64,000 bases of DNA, taken from Ceratothoa steindachneri (lineage: Eukaryota; Arthropoda; Malacostraca; Isopoda; Cymothoidae). The translations under genes and the position numbers were made by a program. A model generated the notes under the pieces. The model saw only the letters and a list, made by a program, of their open reading frames with translations. It was not told the origin of the DNA and did no database searches. The first letter of the stretch is position 1; each line of letters starts with the position of its first letter. This document shows, one piece after another, positions 1 through 10,715 of the stretch. Where the stretch lies: NCBI GenBank assembly GCA_963969495.1, contig OZ018321.1, positions 109,073,212 to 109,137,211 of the forward strand, written 5' to 3'.

Positions 1-1847
1 TTGCATAGCTTTAGTTCGGATCATCACTGTATCCTAAGGGCCTGTAGTGTTAAAAACGGGCCACTTTAACATCGAATGGGTCCCTGTACACATTTTACAA
101 TACAGATTCGGGGACCTAAGAACCTTAGATTGGAGGGAATTTGAATTTGAGCTTTTGCTCGGATGTTCCACCCGGACAACTGAAATATTCGTTTGGATGC
201 ACTGCTGATCATTAATCATCATCATCACTAACTCTATAATTTAAGAAGGGGATGTTTTGAGTATTTGAATAATAATTTCATCTTAGTTTGGTTATGACAT
301 CTCTTTTTATGTTATTTATAATATTTTTTTTATAATATCCAAAAACAAAATGGTGAAGTTCAGAAATAAATATAAGTATCAAAATTTTGTGATTTTTTTA
401 AATCTCAAAGAATTACAAATGGTGAAGTTCAGAAAATTTATTTTTACATATCTTCTATAAGTATATTTTAGCACCGTGATATTTTGAAAGGGGGGAAATT
501 TAGTTTCGAGTTCCCTTTTAAAATTATTATAATTGGCGAAGTTCAGAACATTTCTAAAAATTTAACCATGGCTGCTATTTTTTAGATTTTAAATTTTAAT
601 CTTAGTAGTGAAACGCAAGCTCCCCCCGTAAGGGGAGGGGGCGAAGGCATTGCCTGGTAGGATTATAATTTGAGCGGGTCGATTTGATACCGTAATTGGG
701 TTTATTTGAGAAATTCAAGTTATTTGAGGTATAAGATTTATTTTGATTCGAGAGATTAGCATTTTTGAAATAGTTGCCATTGGCAATTTGATGTGAGGAA
801 CCTTTGAGGGGAGGATTAAAAATCTTTTTGACCGGTTCCAGTTTTTGAGGGTCCAAAGGGATAGTTTGGATAAGTGTAGTCGCGAAAAGAAGGGGCAGAA
901 ATAATTTTACCCAGGTAATTGTCGACAATGGCATCTTTGTCCAGGAATTCGTCAGCCAACATGATAATGTTCGTCCATAGAACAAAGATGTTTGATAAGG
1001 AAAAACGCATACTCTGATAAATAACTATTAAGGTACGCCAATTTTGCTGAATCTCACCAAGTTATGAAATTGGGAATGAAAGGTGGAAGTTTAACTTCTC
1101 ATGGGTGCCGGAAAATTATCACAAGGCAGAGAGGGTGAAGATGGTTCAGAGCTAGCTTTCCCTAGGCAGGCCAGTATCGCTTTTAGGTCAGAACTAAGAA
1201 TGTTGGAGGGAGGGGGGGATCATAGGGAAATAGAAATAAATTAAGAAGTTTGTATTGTATCTTTTCAACTTTGTTGGTCTCAATGCCTAAGCTTGAAAGG
1301 CAGGGAAGCAACGTATTGTGTTAACAAAAAAAGGGTTTGGCTGAAGGCCAGGGAAAAGGGAAACCGATAAATAAGAGTAAGGTTTGGAAAAGATACTAGT
1401 GATATTTTCAGGGGAGATTCTCTAAGCCAGTCCAGAGAACCCTTGTTAGTTCACAATTTAGAAAGGTAAATAAAATGGGGAGTTGAGAATAGGAAATATT
1501 TAAAGGAACAGGCTCCGTTCTCCCGGGAATAAGAAATTGTACACTTGCCTCGGATTTCGAATCTTACTATCGAAAACCACAGGACTGTACTTTGAAGGGG
1601 AAGGTACCGAACGTGTCGGGAGTTTGAAGATGAGATGCTGACGCGTCAAATTGAAGGCAAATTGTGTCGGACTAAATCTCGAAAGCAGGAGAGAACCCGG
1701 GGTGGGGGGCAAGAGAAACTTCATTCCCCTACGTCCTAGGGAGTTTGAGGGCGATCACACTAACAAAAGAGGGAGGTGGAGCGACTACGCTCGCACACGT
1801 AGGAGCGCGGAGGTTCCAGCATGGCGCAATTTTCTTACACGTTTTCC
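1..1847. other. AT-rich unassigned sequence
   Basis: No recognisable gene or mobile element. The first 600 bases are AT-rich and hold three copies of a short motif, TGGYGAAGTTCAGAA, near 351, 420 and 534. Open frames on the minus strand at 602-1010 begin with a hydrophobic stretch but match no family I know and overlap each other in different frames. They are not called as genes. Confidence 0.4.
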
Positions 1848-2560
1848 AAATCGAAAAACACCGTTGCGTAGTGGTCTACAAAGGAAGGCCTCGCAGACAG
1901 CATTTTCAGTAGCAGAGCATCCGGCGTAGAGTGGAACTTGCGGAAGACGGAGTAATGAGCTCTCTCCGGTTTGCGAAAAGCGAGAACATTAGCGATTCGC
2001 GACGAGTCAGGGAGAATACCAGCTAGACAGGTCCTGTTGAACAAATCTAACAGAAAGGCCATGGCTCGCTCACACAAGTGTCGAAGCATATAACGCACGG
2101 GACATCGTCCGGACCAGGGGCGGTGTCCGCGAACGAAGCGAGATCGGAACGTAACTCACTCAAAGAAAACCTGTGGTTGAAGGGTTCTCCGCCTCTGGAG
2201 GTAAAGTCCAGTCGGCAGCCTTCCATGATGCTGGCGGAGCTGCATCATGGCTAAAGTATGCGGTCGCGAAGGACTCGGCCACGGACGCGGAGTTCGGGAT
2301 TGAGGTCTCAAGAGCGGCGGGCATGTTTCAGAACATACCGGAACCTAGGCCTAGCTCGACGAAATCATTCGGGCGGCGCTTATTGTGCATGTAGGCATAA
2401 CCCTTCTATTTGAGGGTCGGCTCACACTCGGTGAACCACCACGGGAGCGGACGGGCGTGCAACACGCCCAGACGTTCTAGGATTAGTAGTTTGGGACACG
2501 GCGATGCGGTTGCCCGAGAACTCAACGGGCTCATCTAGCGACCTAAACTCCTAGACTGAG
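1848..2560 (-). pseudogene. Family A ORF2 reverse transcriptase N-terminal part, copy A1
   Basis: Linker and finger region of RT ending at motif A. Residues matching A7 include YAMLRHLGERAMAFLLDLFN (near 2098-2040), NVLAFRKPE, GFRKFHST-like DALL, and YATVFFDLE at the truncated end. The palm motifs GVPQG and YVDD are absent because the copy ends at about 1848. Several frameshifts are present. Confidence 0.75.
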
Positions 2561-2569
2561 ACACACAAA

Positions 2570-3275
2570 TCAGTCATTTCCTGAAATGTAGACCACCGCG
2601 CACGCGCCAAGCACTACCGGGGAGGGCTCTCGGGCGTCAGCGGCCTAGAAAATATTTGAATGGGAAAGTGATCACTACCATGGATGTCATGGACTACCCA
2701 ACATCCAAAATCAGCCTTTGCATCCGCAGAGCATAGAGATAGACCGAGACGGGATAAAAGAAGCGGTTCTCGGGCGGTAATGCGTAAGCTCGTCCACATT
2801 TAGGACACCTATCACCAGCTTGTCGATTAATCCCCCTGGGCTTAATCGAGTAGTCTCCTCAGAAGGGGGTGTCTACCATTCAGAATACAGAGCAAGAGAA
2901 AGGGCCTCGGCAACCGTGCCACGAGGCGGTGGTATCCCCCGCATCGAAGTCAGCTGACGGTGTAATGCAGAAATAACAGTATACCTCCAATCCAGGTGCA
3001 GCTGCACAGCTATTGCCTGAAAGGAGGTGTCAAAAGCGAAGAGGAGAACGGAGACATCATCCCGGGTGTAAATGGCCCATCCTCCTGCCCGGCCCCCAAC
3101 TTGTGGTAGTGGAGTCGCAAAGCCGTTATACCTAGGGAAGGTGGGCAGGGGCCACGCGCCCAGCATGGTCTCCTGCAAAAAGATAGCCAAGAGAAAACGG
3201 GACGAGACGAGGCTACGCAGCTCCTCGCAGTTGGCCCAGTCAGCGGCAAATCCATTGAAGGAATATGCCCTCCAG
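2570..3275 (-). pseudogene. Family A ORF2 endonuclease domain, copy A1, broken
   Basis: Apurinic-type endonuclease that would nick the target site for target-primed reverse transcription. Visible pieces are AIFLQET (catalytic Glu motif) near 3170, a YTVIS strand near 3000 and the terminal DIHGSDHFPI motif (SDH, catalytic His) near 2690. The central GDLN motif falls in a damaged stretch. The reading frame shifts at least twice, so it cannot make an intact enzyme. It lies directly downstream of ORF1 and upstream of RT, as in copy A7. Confidence 0.75.
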
Positions 3276-3289
3276 GCCTAGCTCGGAGG

Positions 3290-4779
3290 AGACGCGGGGG
3301 CCATCTTCGAAGAGAAGACCCTCACGGAAATGGCCGTACGCTTCCCGGATGCAGAACTCCGGGCGCTGCTGGCCGGACAATGCGGTGTCCCCTACGAGGA
3401 CTTATTGGGGGAGGTTGGGCTCGCCATGCGAGTCTTTTCCTCCCTCTACCTCGAAACCTTAGGCAGGGGGGTCCCTCCATTCGAGGATCCACCTCCTTCT
3501 AGTCACCCAGCTTAGCACTCGGTGTAGGCGTAAGAGCCGAAACTTCTTTAGTGCTGTCCTCCTTTCGGGAGGCAGCTTTAAAAAACCCAGAAGATGTCAT
3601 CACGACCAATTTCAGTGGTGTTGCCTCCTCTGAGTTTAACGATTCGGTTGAGTGCGGCCTCAAACTTACGGCGTGCCAGCAAGTGTCCGAAAGGCCTTAA
3701 TCATGGCGGAGGTATTCGACGCATTCATCAGAAAGTTCCCGTCCGAGAAACCGGTCACCTTCGGCTCTCTCCAAATCACACTAGCTAGACCTCTCTTCTG
3801 ATGGATCATGTTGCCCTTAGTCAACATGCTGCTATCAGAGGAGCGAATAACCTAGACGCTTTGGAAACCAGCGGGCTCGAAAACGCAAGGTAACGTCTGA
3901 ATGAGGGGCCCCGACGTAATCGAGGCTCCAGTCTAAGCAACTTGCACCTTTGGTCAAGGACTCTCTGCCAGGGTGAGCGACGGGGCCGGACGTGCCTATC
4001 TTCGCTTGGTCGCTTGCCGAAACGGCAGCGGACCCGGCAGTTCCCTTGGCTCCTGCGGAGGGCGAAGAGCCCCTAAGTCTTGTTCCTGTCTTTTCATTTT
4101 AGGACAATAGGGTAGGGAATGAACCTGCTTATCTCCTCCGCCGGAAGGAGCCCCTAGGCCGGCCTCAGCAATATCCTTCTCCAAGATGGAGAAGGTCCCC
4201 GCTGTCACAAGGACACCGGAGCCGTCTGACTAGCAGCTTGCACAGGGGCGGACTCGGGTTCAGTGCTTGGCACCCAGCCCGGGTTACATCCCATGGAAGA
4301 TTCTACCGTCTGAGGCTGGGTCACCTCAGGGACGACCATGTCCATCTCAAGGGTGAGCCTCCATGTGACCCCCTGTAAACTTTCTCTGCGCGCCAGTAGG
4401 ACCTTAGAGGGCACGGAGCGACGGCCCCTGTCATCTCTCTCTGCCCTTAAGGGGGTTGGCCCTATCAAGCCGACCACTCCCTACGGTCAATTATGGGCCG
4501 TTGGCGTGCTCTTTCGGCAGTCCCCTGAGAAAGTAAAGGCGGGGAGGGGGCTGCCACTAGTAAGAGCGAGTCACCCAAGGGCGACTCCAGAGAAGGGGGT
4601 GATGGAGGAGTCCCCTGCACTCGTAGGCATGGAGAGGAATAAGCCTCCATTCCGGTTGAGTTTTGCAGGGTCCCCTGGGAAAGCACCTTCATTTTTTCGT
4701 TGGAGCTGCCCGAAGGCGGCTCCGATGGTGGTAAAGGGAAAGGGGAGTTTTTTTTTGTTAAGTTTTCATCATTGGGCAT
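3290..4779 (-). pseudogene. Family A ORF1 (gag-like), copy A1, broken
   Basis: Decayed ORF1 of copy A1. ORF1 proteins of this group bind the element RNA. The likely start is the methionine near 4779 (MPNDENLTKKN), which corresponds to the start of copy A3 (MMNIKKPP). The N-terminal third is rich in Pro and Ser (PSPPSLES repeats), as in the other copies. Frame changes occur near 4465, 4205 and 3500. The RRM-like and zinc-knuckle regions are largely deleted or unreadable here. The C-terminal part (about 3290-3560) matches the ORF1 tail of A7 next to the endonuclease. Assignment rests on collinearity with A3, A5 and A7. Confidence 0.7.
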
Positions 4780-5251
4780 GGTGACCCCATAGTTTACACG
4801 GGACGCAAACGTTAATCGCCCCACGCAGTAGCCCACTCAGCGAGGGGTGAATAAGGGGCGGCAGAACCATTTGAGGCCACATCTCCCGCCTAGTGGCCTG
4901 GCTGCTCCACCTTAGGCTCGTCGTAAAATGGATAGCCATTGAAAGGACAAAGAAAGGGAATTTGAGGAAGGTGTGGGTGCGGTTGCAGCAGTGTGTTAAA
5001 AATGCCCCACCCCAAACTGGAGCTCGAGCTGATGGGGCATCGTCTCAGCTTCGATCCGGGATGGTTGGTTGAGAAAAAGCTGGTAGGCATCTACCCTATG
5101 AAATTAGAGGCGAACAGAGAAAGTTGTAATAGAGGTTGTATGGAAAGTGAGGAAGCAAGGTAAGAAGACAGGGTATCAGAAAGAAGCTAAGCTAGGGCCG
5201 GACGGGGCGCTGAGTCACGTCATCACGGCGGCCAGAAAGCAAATCGCCGTG

Positions 5252-5263
5252 CCCCTTACGGGG
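5252..5263 (-). other. 5'-terminal GNRA hairpin of family A (copy A1)
   Basis: Sense strand CCCC-GTAA-GGGG, a four-pair stem closed by a GNRA tetraloop at the very 5' end of the element. Equivalent sites are 32627-32638 (A3), 52502-52513 (A5) and 20293-20302 (A2, CCC-GCAA-GGG). Confidence 0.55.
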
Positions 5264-5800
5264 GTTCCCTGCATGATGTCCTCTTCCTGTCCCATTCGGC
5301 TGGAGAGTGCCTACTCACCCGTATGCGGAATCAAGGATGTGGCGGAAATTCATATAAAAAATTAGGAGGCGTCCCCTCACTCACATCGTGTGAGGGGTTT
5401 CCATGATACCGTATCCTCATGAGGTATCAGATACCTCCAGATCGAATCTAAAAACCATGGTGTAGTGCTGTCTACGAAGGAAGGCCTCGCAGATAGCATT
5501 TTCCAGTAAAAACAGACCATCTGACATGTGGACTTTCGGAAGCCGAACTGTCTAGAAGACAGAAGAAAAACTAATCTAACTTTTTACCAATTTCTCTAAC
5601 GAATTGCATACACAAGAAATTGGGCGGAAACCGGGCGGGGTAGAGTGATCTCACCGGTTTGAGAAGGGTGAGTACAGAGGGGTTCAACGGTGAAATCATT
5701 CGTGCGACGCATATACGAGTAGCACGTGTAGGCATATCGCTTGTCTGGGGACTACCTCACACTCGGCCGACTACTAAGGAAGTGGATGTCGTACAAAACA
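5264..5800 (-). mobile_element. Family A fragment A1b (RT region only)
   Basis: A second family A remnant directly abutting the 5' end of A1. From 5275 to about 5640 it follows the A7 sequence of 59983-60380 (the RT region before and around motif A). From 5680 to 5800 it jumps to the linker before RT (A7 about 60925-61010), so at least one internal deletion has occurred. It is more diverged than A1. A1 may have inserted into it or joined it by deletion. Confidence 0.7.
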
Positions 5801-5876
5801 ACCTCATTTTGCAGGGTATAAAAAATACTAAGAGAAAAGTGGAACCCGGAACCGTTATTTTTTCCATGATACTATA

Positions 5877-7286
5877 CAGTGGCGGCAACAAAAAAAAGTG
5901 ACATGTGACAATTCGGGGAAAATGAAACAGAAAAATGTAACTTACATATTTTATTATGAATATTTCATGAAAGTTATTACTTGGTCATGTTGCCCTTGCA
6001 CTTGATGACCATCCTGAGTCGATTGGGCATTGATTCAGTGATGTTTGCGAAGTAGGTGGGGTCGATCGTAACCCAAATCTTCTTCAGTGATTCTATGAGG
6101 TCCTTGATGCTGCCGGGTGCTGTCTCTTGAACTTTGAATTTCATCAGATTCCAAGCATTTTCAATAGGATTTAGGTCCGGGGAATTACCAGACCACTCCC
6201 AAACACTAATATTATTACCATTGAAGAACCTTTTTACTAACTGGGACCTGTGAGCAGGGGCAACATCATGCATGAAAAATTCACACTGATGAATTTCCCA
6301 AAATGGCAGCACATGCTGCCTCAAAACTTCGAGATAGTTAGTCCCCCTCATGGTTACATTCTTGGGAAGGAAGTACAGACCTCCTCTGCCCTTGTTTCCA
6401 CTAAAGGCACCCCACACGATCACACTATCAGGATGCTTCACAGTTTTCACGGTATATTTTGGGTCATACCGAGATACATTGCTGGGACGACGCACGATCT
6501 TTGACTCTCCTCTGACCAGCCTAAAGGTGCTCTCATCACTGAACATGACCTTCTTCCAATGGGCAGCTGTCCAATGTTTATAGGTCTTGCAAAAATTGAG
6601 CCTTTTCATCTTCATAGCGTCGGTAAGAAGTGGCTTCTTGGCAGCGCGGCGAGCCGGTAGGCCTAAGTCCTTCTGTAAGCGATGACGGATGGTCCTGAGG
6701 GTGACGTTCTGGAGGAAGTCTGGGTGTTTTTTCTTGATTGAAGCGGAGGTTACAGAAGGGTCTGACATCACTTCACGCCTTAGGATATTATCAGTCGTGG
6801 AGATATCTTCCTAGCTGCACCAATGCCCTCCTTCCTCTTTGGTATGGTACCTGGTGGCAATAACTCAGCTGCACGTTTTAGGCGATGAATCGTATTTTTT
6901 TGAGGTTCCTAAATCTGCTGCTACATCAATAAAAGACTTTCCCTGCTCTAATAGGGTCAATGCACGGCTTTTCTTTGTTATAGAAAGCTTTTCCCACCCC
7001 ATTGTATCCACATGCACAGAAGTTATAGCATGTCAAATGTAGGCACGAATGCAGGAAATCGGCACGCTGGAGTGCCATATACTAAAACCTCACTGTACGA
7101 GCTCAAACGAGACACTAAGTTCCAATAGAGCGCAGTTCTGTTGTCTTAGCCCAGGAGGGTCGTCCACTAGCGACATAAGCTCCGCACATTTTCATTGGCT
7201 TGTTGACAAGTAAAATCGTGAAAGCGATTTTGTGTATCGATTTCTGTTGCCAATATTCAATGTCACTTTTTTTGTTGCCGCCACTG
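5877..7286 (-). mobile_element. Tc1-like DNA transposon, nearly intact, TA-flanked
   Basis: Complete 1,410-bp element. The ends are inverted repeats starting CAGTGGCGGCAACAAAAAAA and running to GTGACAT (left 5877-5904, right about 7260-7286), differing by one A in the A-run. TA duplications flank both ends (5875-5876, 7287-7288). One transposase gene lies on the minus strand. Length, TIRs and TA target are all typical of Tc1/mariner elements. The near-identity of the TIRs suggests a fairly recent insertion. Confidence 0.93.
5977..7002 (-). pseudogene. Tc1-like transposase (DD34E), two frameshifts
   Basis: Cut-and-paste transposase gene. The natural start is probably the ATG at 7002 (MGWEKLSITKKSRALTLL), which begins the helix-turn-helix DNA-binding region. 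This is followed by an out-of-frame T-run near 6895-6900 and a second shift near 6805. From 6771 to 5977 the frame is open for 264 codons. The catalytic triad is complete in that segment: Asp in FSDEST (residue 79), Asp in MHDVAPAH (169) and Glu in SPDLNPIENAW (204). The 34-residue spacing between the last two gives DD34E. The usual MQDNAPCH box has diverged to MHDVAPAH but keeps the Asp. Only the two N-terminal frameshifts separate it from an intact gene. Confidence 0.9.
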
Positions 7287-7292
7287 TACATA

Positions 7293-8175
7293 CGAGGGGC
7301 GGTCAATATTTTTGCGAATCGGTAGGACAAAACAGAGGAAGGGGGATGGCTGTTTGTGGGGGTGTTAAGACAAGTTATGACAAGTCAGGACTTGTAGCCG
7401 CACGCTCCTGCCTCGTGTATTTAAGAAGCAGTAGCTGATCACAGATCGTCCGTCACAAATTTTTCAACAATGGAGAAAGTTGAGCATCGCGCAGTGATCA
7501 AATTTTTGACCAAGGAAGGCAAGAATGCAAGAGATCCTGAATGCATTATTGCAGTGTACACCGACACCGCCCCTTCCTATGCAACCATTGATCGTTGGAA
7601 TAGGGAGTTCCGCCATGGTCGTGAGTCCCTTGAAGATGACCCCCGTCCAGGACACCCGTCAGACGTGACCAACGAGGAGCAATGTGGCCCGTGTGGAGAG
7701 GATGATCCTCGAAAATCGACGGGTGAAGGTCGAAGAAATCGAGCGAGAACTTGGAATATCACATGGAAGTGTTATCAACATCATCTACGACAATTTGCCC
7801 ATGACCAAGGTCTCTGCTCGTTGGGTCCCTAGAAATCTCACGCCCCATGATCGACTTCAACGTCGTCAAAGTCCACAAGGCCAGAGTTGCACAAGCTGCT
7901 CTGCGCGAGTGCGGATTCGAGGAGCTCAACCATCCCCCCTACAGTCCAGATCTGGCCCCTAGCGACTACTTTTTATTCCGCCAGCTCAAGGCTGCACTGA
8001 GTGGACGCTGGTTTGGGGACGATGAAGATGTCCAGCTCGACGTCCAGGAGTGGATTGAACAGCAGTCGGGAGATTTCTGGTTGTCGGGAATTCGAAGCCT
8101 CAGGGACAAGTGAGGCAAGTGCATTCAAGTCGAGGGTAGTTATATTGAATTGCAAAACTTATTGACCGCCCCTCA
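7293..8175 (+). mobile_element. Mariner element, internally deleted, TA-flanked
   Basis: 883-bp mariner bounded by inverted repeats of about 27 bp beginning YGAGGGGCGGTCAATA (left 7293, right ending 8175) and flanked by TA (7291-7292, 8176-8177). Full mariners are about 1.3 kb, so roughly 0.4 kb has been lost from the middle of the transposase gene. Its left TA lies two bases beyond the right TA of the Tc1-like element. Confidence 0.9.
7470..8113 (+). pseudogene. Mariner transposase, central catalytic part deleted
   Basis: The N-terminal helix-turn-helix portion starts at the ATG at 7470 (MEKVEHRAVIKFL) and includes WNREFRHGRESLEDDPRPG. A second HTH half is readable in another frame from about 7684 to 7830 (ENRRVKVEEIERELGISHGS, then VSARWVPRNLTPHDR). 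At about 7845 the sequence jumps to HKARVAQAALREC and continues to SPDLAPSDYFLFRQLK, the third catalytic Asp box, ending at 8113. The boxes carrying the first two catalytic aspartates are missing between these points. Frameshifts are also present near 7660-7690. It cannot encode an active enzyme, but its ends could in principle be mobilised in trans. Confidence 0.88.
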
Positions 8176-8177
8176 TA

Positions 8178-8540
8178 TTACCATATTACTAATGGCTCGT
8201 CTTTGGAAATGCACATCTCTTACCGTTGCAAACCAAACATACCCACTCTCTCCTGTTCCGGAACCCTACCGAAGCAAGTGTCCCCTATGGTGCTACTCAG
8301 ATCCAGATGCTCTTGCCGCGGAACCCCCTAAGTGCTCTAAGATCACTTGTCGGTGTCAAAATAATATTACCAGACCTCTTCACGCCCAACGATGACCGTC
8401 CCCTCTTGCCTTCGGGTTTGACAATGATTCTTATTCTAATCTCTATGTGCATTTCTTTATTCAGTCAGGGAGGGGGCGGGGGTCTCGTCCACGATGCCAA
8501 GTGGCGGATGGCGCAGCCTCCTATAGCCCTTGCCTAGGGG
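8178..8540 (+). other. Unassigned segment with a Cys-rich open frame
   Basis: An open frame on the plus strand, reading from inside the mariner end to 8395, contains a cysteine cluster (KCPLWCYSDPD, then KCSKITCRCQNN). No start, splice sites or family match could be established. It could be a decayed exon or chance, and is not called as a gene. Confidence 0.2.
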
Positions 8541-8918
8541 CAGGGTTGGCAAATTAAAAAAAACAGCCGTTAAAAACCCAGGTTCTTTCAAGTGAAATTT
8601 TAAAAAAAAACAGGTTTGGGGTTTGTTTGTTTTTTAAATTGAAAATTACACGGGTTTTTTAAGAAAAGAAAGCTACTTATTATTTTATTCAAATTGCATA
8701 TTTGTTTAGAATTTCAACAAATATCATATTAAGGTTATTTCTCCTTCTACATGGGTACCCACAATTCTTGACGATGATATAATATTATTAAACTAATTAA
8801 TTATTAATATTATAAAAATAGAGATAGCTATTCTCTTTCTACGTTATTCTAATGCTAGGGGCGCTTGTTTTTTTGGGGGGGGGACTTTTTCAAAATGTTG
8901 GGGTTTTTGCCAACCCTG
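8541..8918. mobile_element. Non-autonomous hAT-like MITE
   Basis: A 378-bp AT-rich, non-coding segment bounded by the inverted repeat CAGGGTTGGCAAA (8541-8553) and TTTGCCAACCCTG (8906-8918). CAGGG-type ends with a GTTGGCAAA core resemble hAT superfamily termini. The flanks (CCTAGGGG and CCCTTTAG) are similar in composition but are not a clean 8-bp target duplication, so the superfamily call is tentative. Confidence 0.5.
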
Positions 8919-9632
8919 CCCTTTAGGGGGATGAAACAAGCAGCGAAAATCGCAAAAACCAGCACCATATAATGCTCCTCCTCCTCCTTGAAACACAAGA
9001 GGTGCGAGGTATGCCAGTCCGGTGCGAAGAGGGGTGGGTTCGAGGGGCTCCATTTCCCCTTCGATGAATGCAATTTATAAAGGAGGGGGTGGGTTCGAGG
9101 GGCTCCATTTCCCCTTCGATGAATGCAATTTATAAAGGAGAGCGCGGGCGGGAGGTCCCGGGGACCCTAAAATAGCGCCTTAATTGGTTTTGTGCGGGGC
9201 GTGAGGCACCGACTCGCCATTTAAGGAGGCACTACTAGCCCTCGGTCGCCAAGAATCCACCCACGTGAGACGAACGGAGTAAAGGAGGGGAAGCAAAACA
9301 AACATCCAAAGAATAAAGATAAGCAAGAGGAAAGAGAGACGAAGGGAGGGGGAAGCAGGAAAATAGCAAATAAAAATCTGTGTAAACAGGGAAGGAGAGG
9401 AAGGGTCACATAAGGATGACCAAAAGGGGATAATGAGGGCAAAAGCTGCAATACCAATTCTTTGATCGACTTAACATCAGGGGCAACTTGAGATAGTTGC
9501 AAAAAAAAAGAGTAAGAGGGAAGGTAATAACTAAATAAATAAATAACACATTTGACATAAGAAAAAAGAAAGAAAGATGAAGACGGAAAAACAAGGGATA
9601 GAAAAGGGCCATCAAAGACTATATCGAGTCTG
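8919..9632. other. Unassigned sequence with a short tandem repeat
   Basis: No gene recognised. A 55-bp unit containing GTGGGTTCGAGGGGCTCC is repeated twice, almost exactly, at 9033-9142. From 9280 to 9600 the plus strand is strongly purine-rich, which creates spurious open frames on the other strand. Confidence 0.4.
9033..9142 (+). repeat. 55-bp tandem duplication (2 units)
   Basis: Two consecutive near-identical 55-bp units, each running from GGTGGGTTCGAGG to TTATAAAGGAG. The start positions 9033 and 9088 give the period. Confidence 0.85.
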
Positions 9633-9633
9633 G

Positions 9634-9816
9634 TCAACAGTGAATCTGTTGACCAGTTCAAGTCAAGACTAGACAAAGTATTGAAAAGTGGCCGTTTAGG
9701 GACGCAAAACAATTGAGCAGCCTTGTGCCCGCTCGATTGCTAGTCCAAAGGTACCCTCCTTGAATGGACCGTAAGGTCTCCTAGGGGACCTTCTTTCCTT
9801 GTTGTTACTCCTTGTT
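9634..9816 (+). mobile_element. CR1-like retrotransposon 3' end fragment
   Basis: The segment is almost identical to 56051-56233, the 3' end of the CR1-like element farther right. It encodes the last residues of the RT-side protein (NSESVDQFKSRLDKVLK), then a short 3' UTR ending in TTCCTTGTTACTCCTTGTT-like repeats. It is a heavily 5'-truncated insertion, the usual product of non-LTR retrotransposition. The shared end point defines the element's 3' terminus. Confidence 0.8.
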
Positions 9817-10330
9817 GAGTGCACGACAACGAGCCCGTGTATATGATGGGCATAAAAGGACCGAGAAGCGCCTCCTATATTCCCGAGGCCAAATAAACGC
9901 GCCAAGAAATAAAAATAAACCTTTGACCGAGACAAAATCTCGATCGAACCCTTTAAAGGATCGACTCACAAACCATTGCCTTAAAGAATCGCCTCGCGAC
10001 CAGATCACATTCCGCTCCGAATCATAAGAGAGCGAGAGAAAGAGAGACGTAGTGCCATTTTTGTGGTCGAGGAACCGCTCAGCTATCAACCATACCTGGC
10101 TTGGCATGTTTTGAATAATTACTTCTAGCAACTTTCATTCATAGATTTTACAGTAATAAACTGTATAACAAAAAAAAAGAAGCTTTCTGGCGGTATAAGA
10201 AGTGTTTAAAGGTTGCCAATTCTTTCAGATTTTGCAAACTTGGGATAGTTCACGATATCAACTATCTTTAAACCAATGAATAATTCAAATGGATTATTCC
10301 AGCAATCTTATAAGATTTAAAGGAGAATAG
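9817..10330. other. Unassigned non-coding sequence
   Basis: No coding, RNA or repeat signal recognised. Frames seen here read through in several phases without a consistent product. Confidence 0.35.
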
Positions 10331-10715
10331 ATTAAATTTTGTGACCTTTCCTGTCACTCTGATCAATCAATTAACAAAAAGAGCATTCTAGAATCTAGAA
10401 AAGAAAACGGTCCCTGATGTCCGAATGAACCCTACAAATGAATAAGAATCTCCTGTAAAATCCTAATAAACCAATCGCCCCTTTTGTTACGATCATTCCC
10501 AGTCTTAGACAGCCAAATACGGCCATTTGAGAAAACCGTTATTTCTATTCTTAATCCAGATCTATGGAAGGGGAAATTGAGGTTGAACGATTAATTATTA
10601 ATGCCACAAGAAAATGAGAATTGGCCAATGAAAACTATTAGATAAAATCCCCTAACAATCGGACGTTGACACAGGTGGGTGGGAAGAGCATCTTATGATT
10701 ACCCTCCAGATGTAG
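10331..10715 (+). repeat. Direct duplication, left copy
   Basis: This stretch is repeated in the same orientation at 13704-14067. Differences visible by eye are a deletion of about 20 bp in the right copy near its start, a C-run length change, and two substitutions near the end (CGGACGTTGACAC versus CAGACGTTGGCAC). It has no coding signal and no terminal inverted repeats. Confidence 0.92.

Larger units (their letters stand above)
1848..5263 (-). mobile_element. Family A non-LTR retrotransposon, copy A1 (3'-truncated)
   Basis: Minus-strand copy of the dominant RNase H-bearing, I-like non-LTR family. In sense order it holds a 5' UTR that starts at the conserved C4-GTAA-G4 hairpin (5252-5263), ORF1 (about 4779-3290), the AP endonuclease (3275-2570) and the front of the reverse transcriptase (2560-1848). 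It stops just after the first catalytic aspartate region (VFFDLEN), so the rest of RT, RNase H and the 3' UTR are missing. Reverse transcription truncates 5' ends, so the lost 3' half implies a deletion after insertion. About 120 bp of RT is also missing near 1955 relative to copy A7. Confidence 0.85.

Noticed and set aside
602..1010. Minus-strand open frames with a hydrophobic start, possible secreted peptide
   Set aside because: Two overlapping frames, no recognisable domain, no convincing splice or regulatory context.
8533..8926. 8-bp target duplication of the hAT-like MITE
   Set aside because: CCTAGGGG and CCCTTTAG are only similar, so no duplication is claimed.
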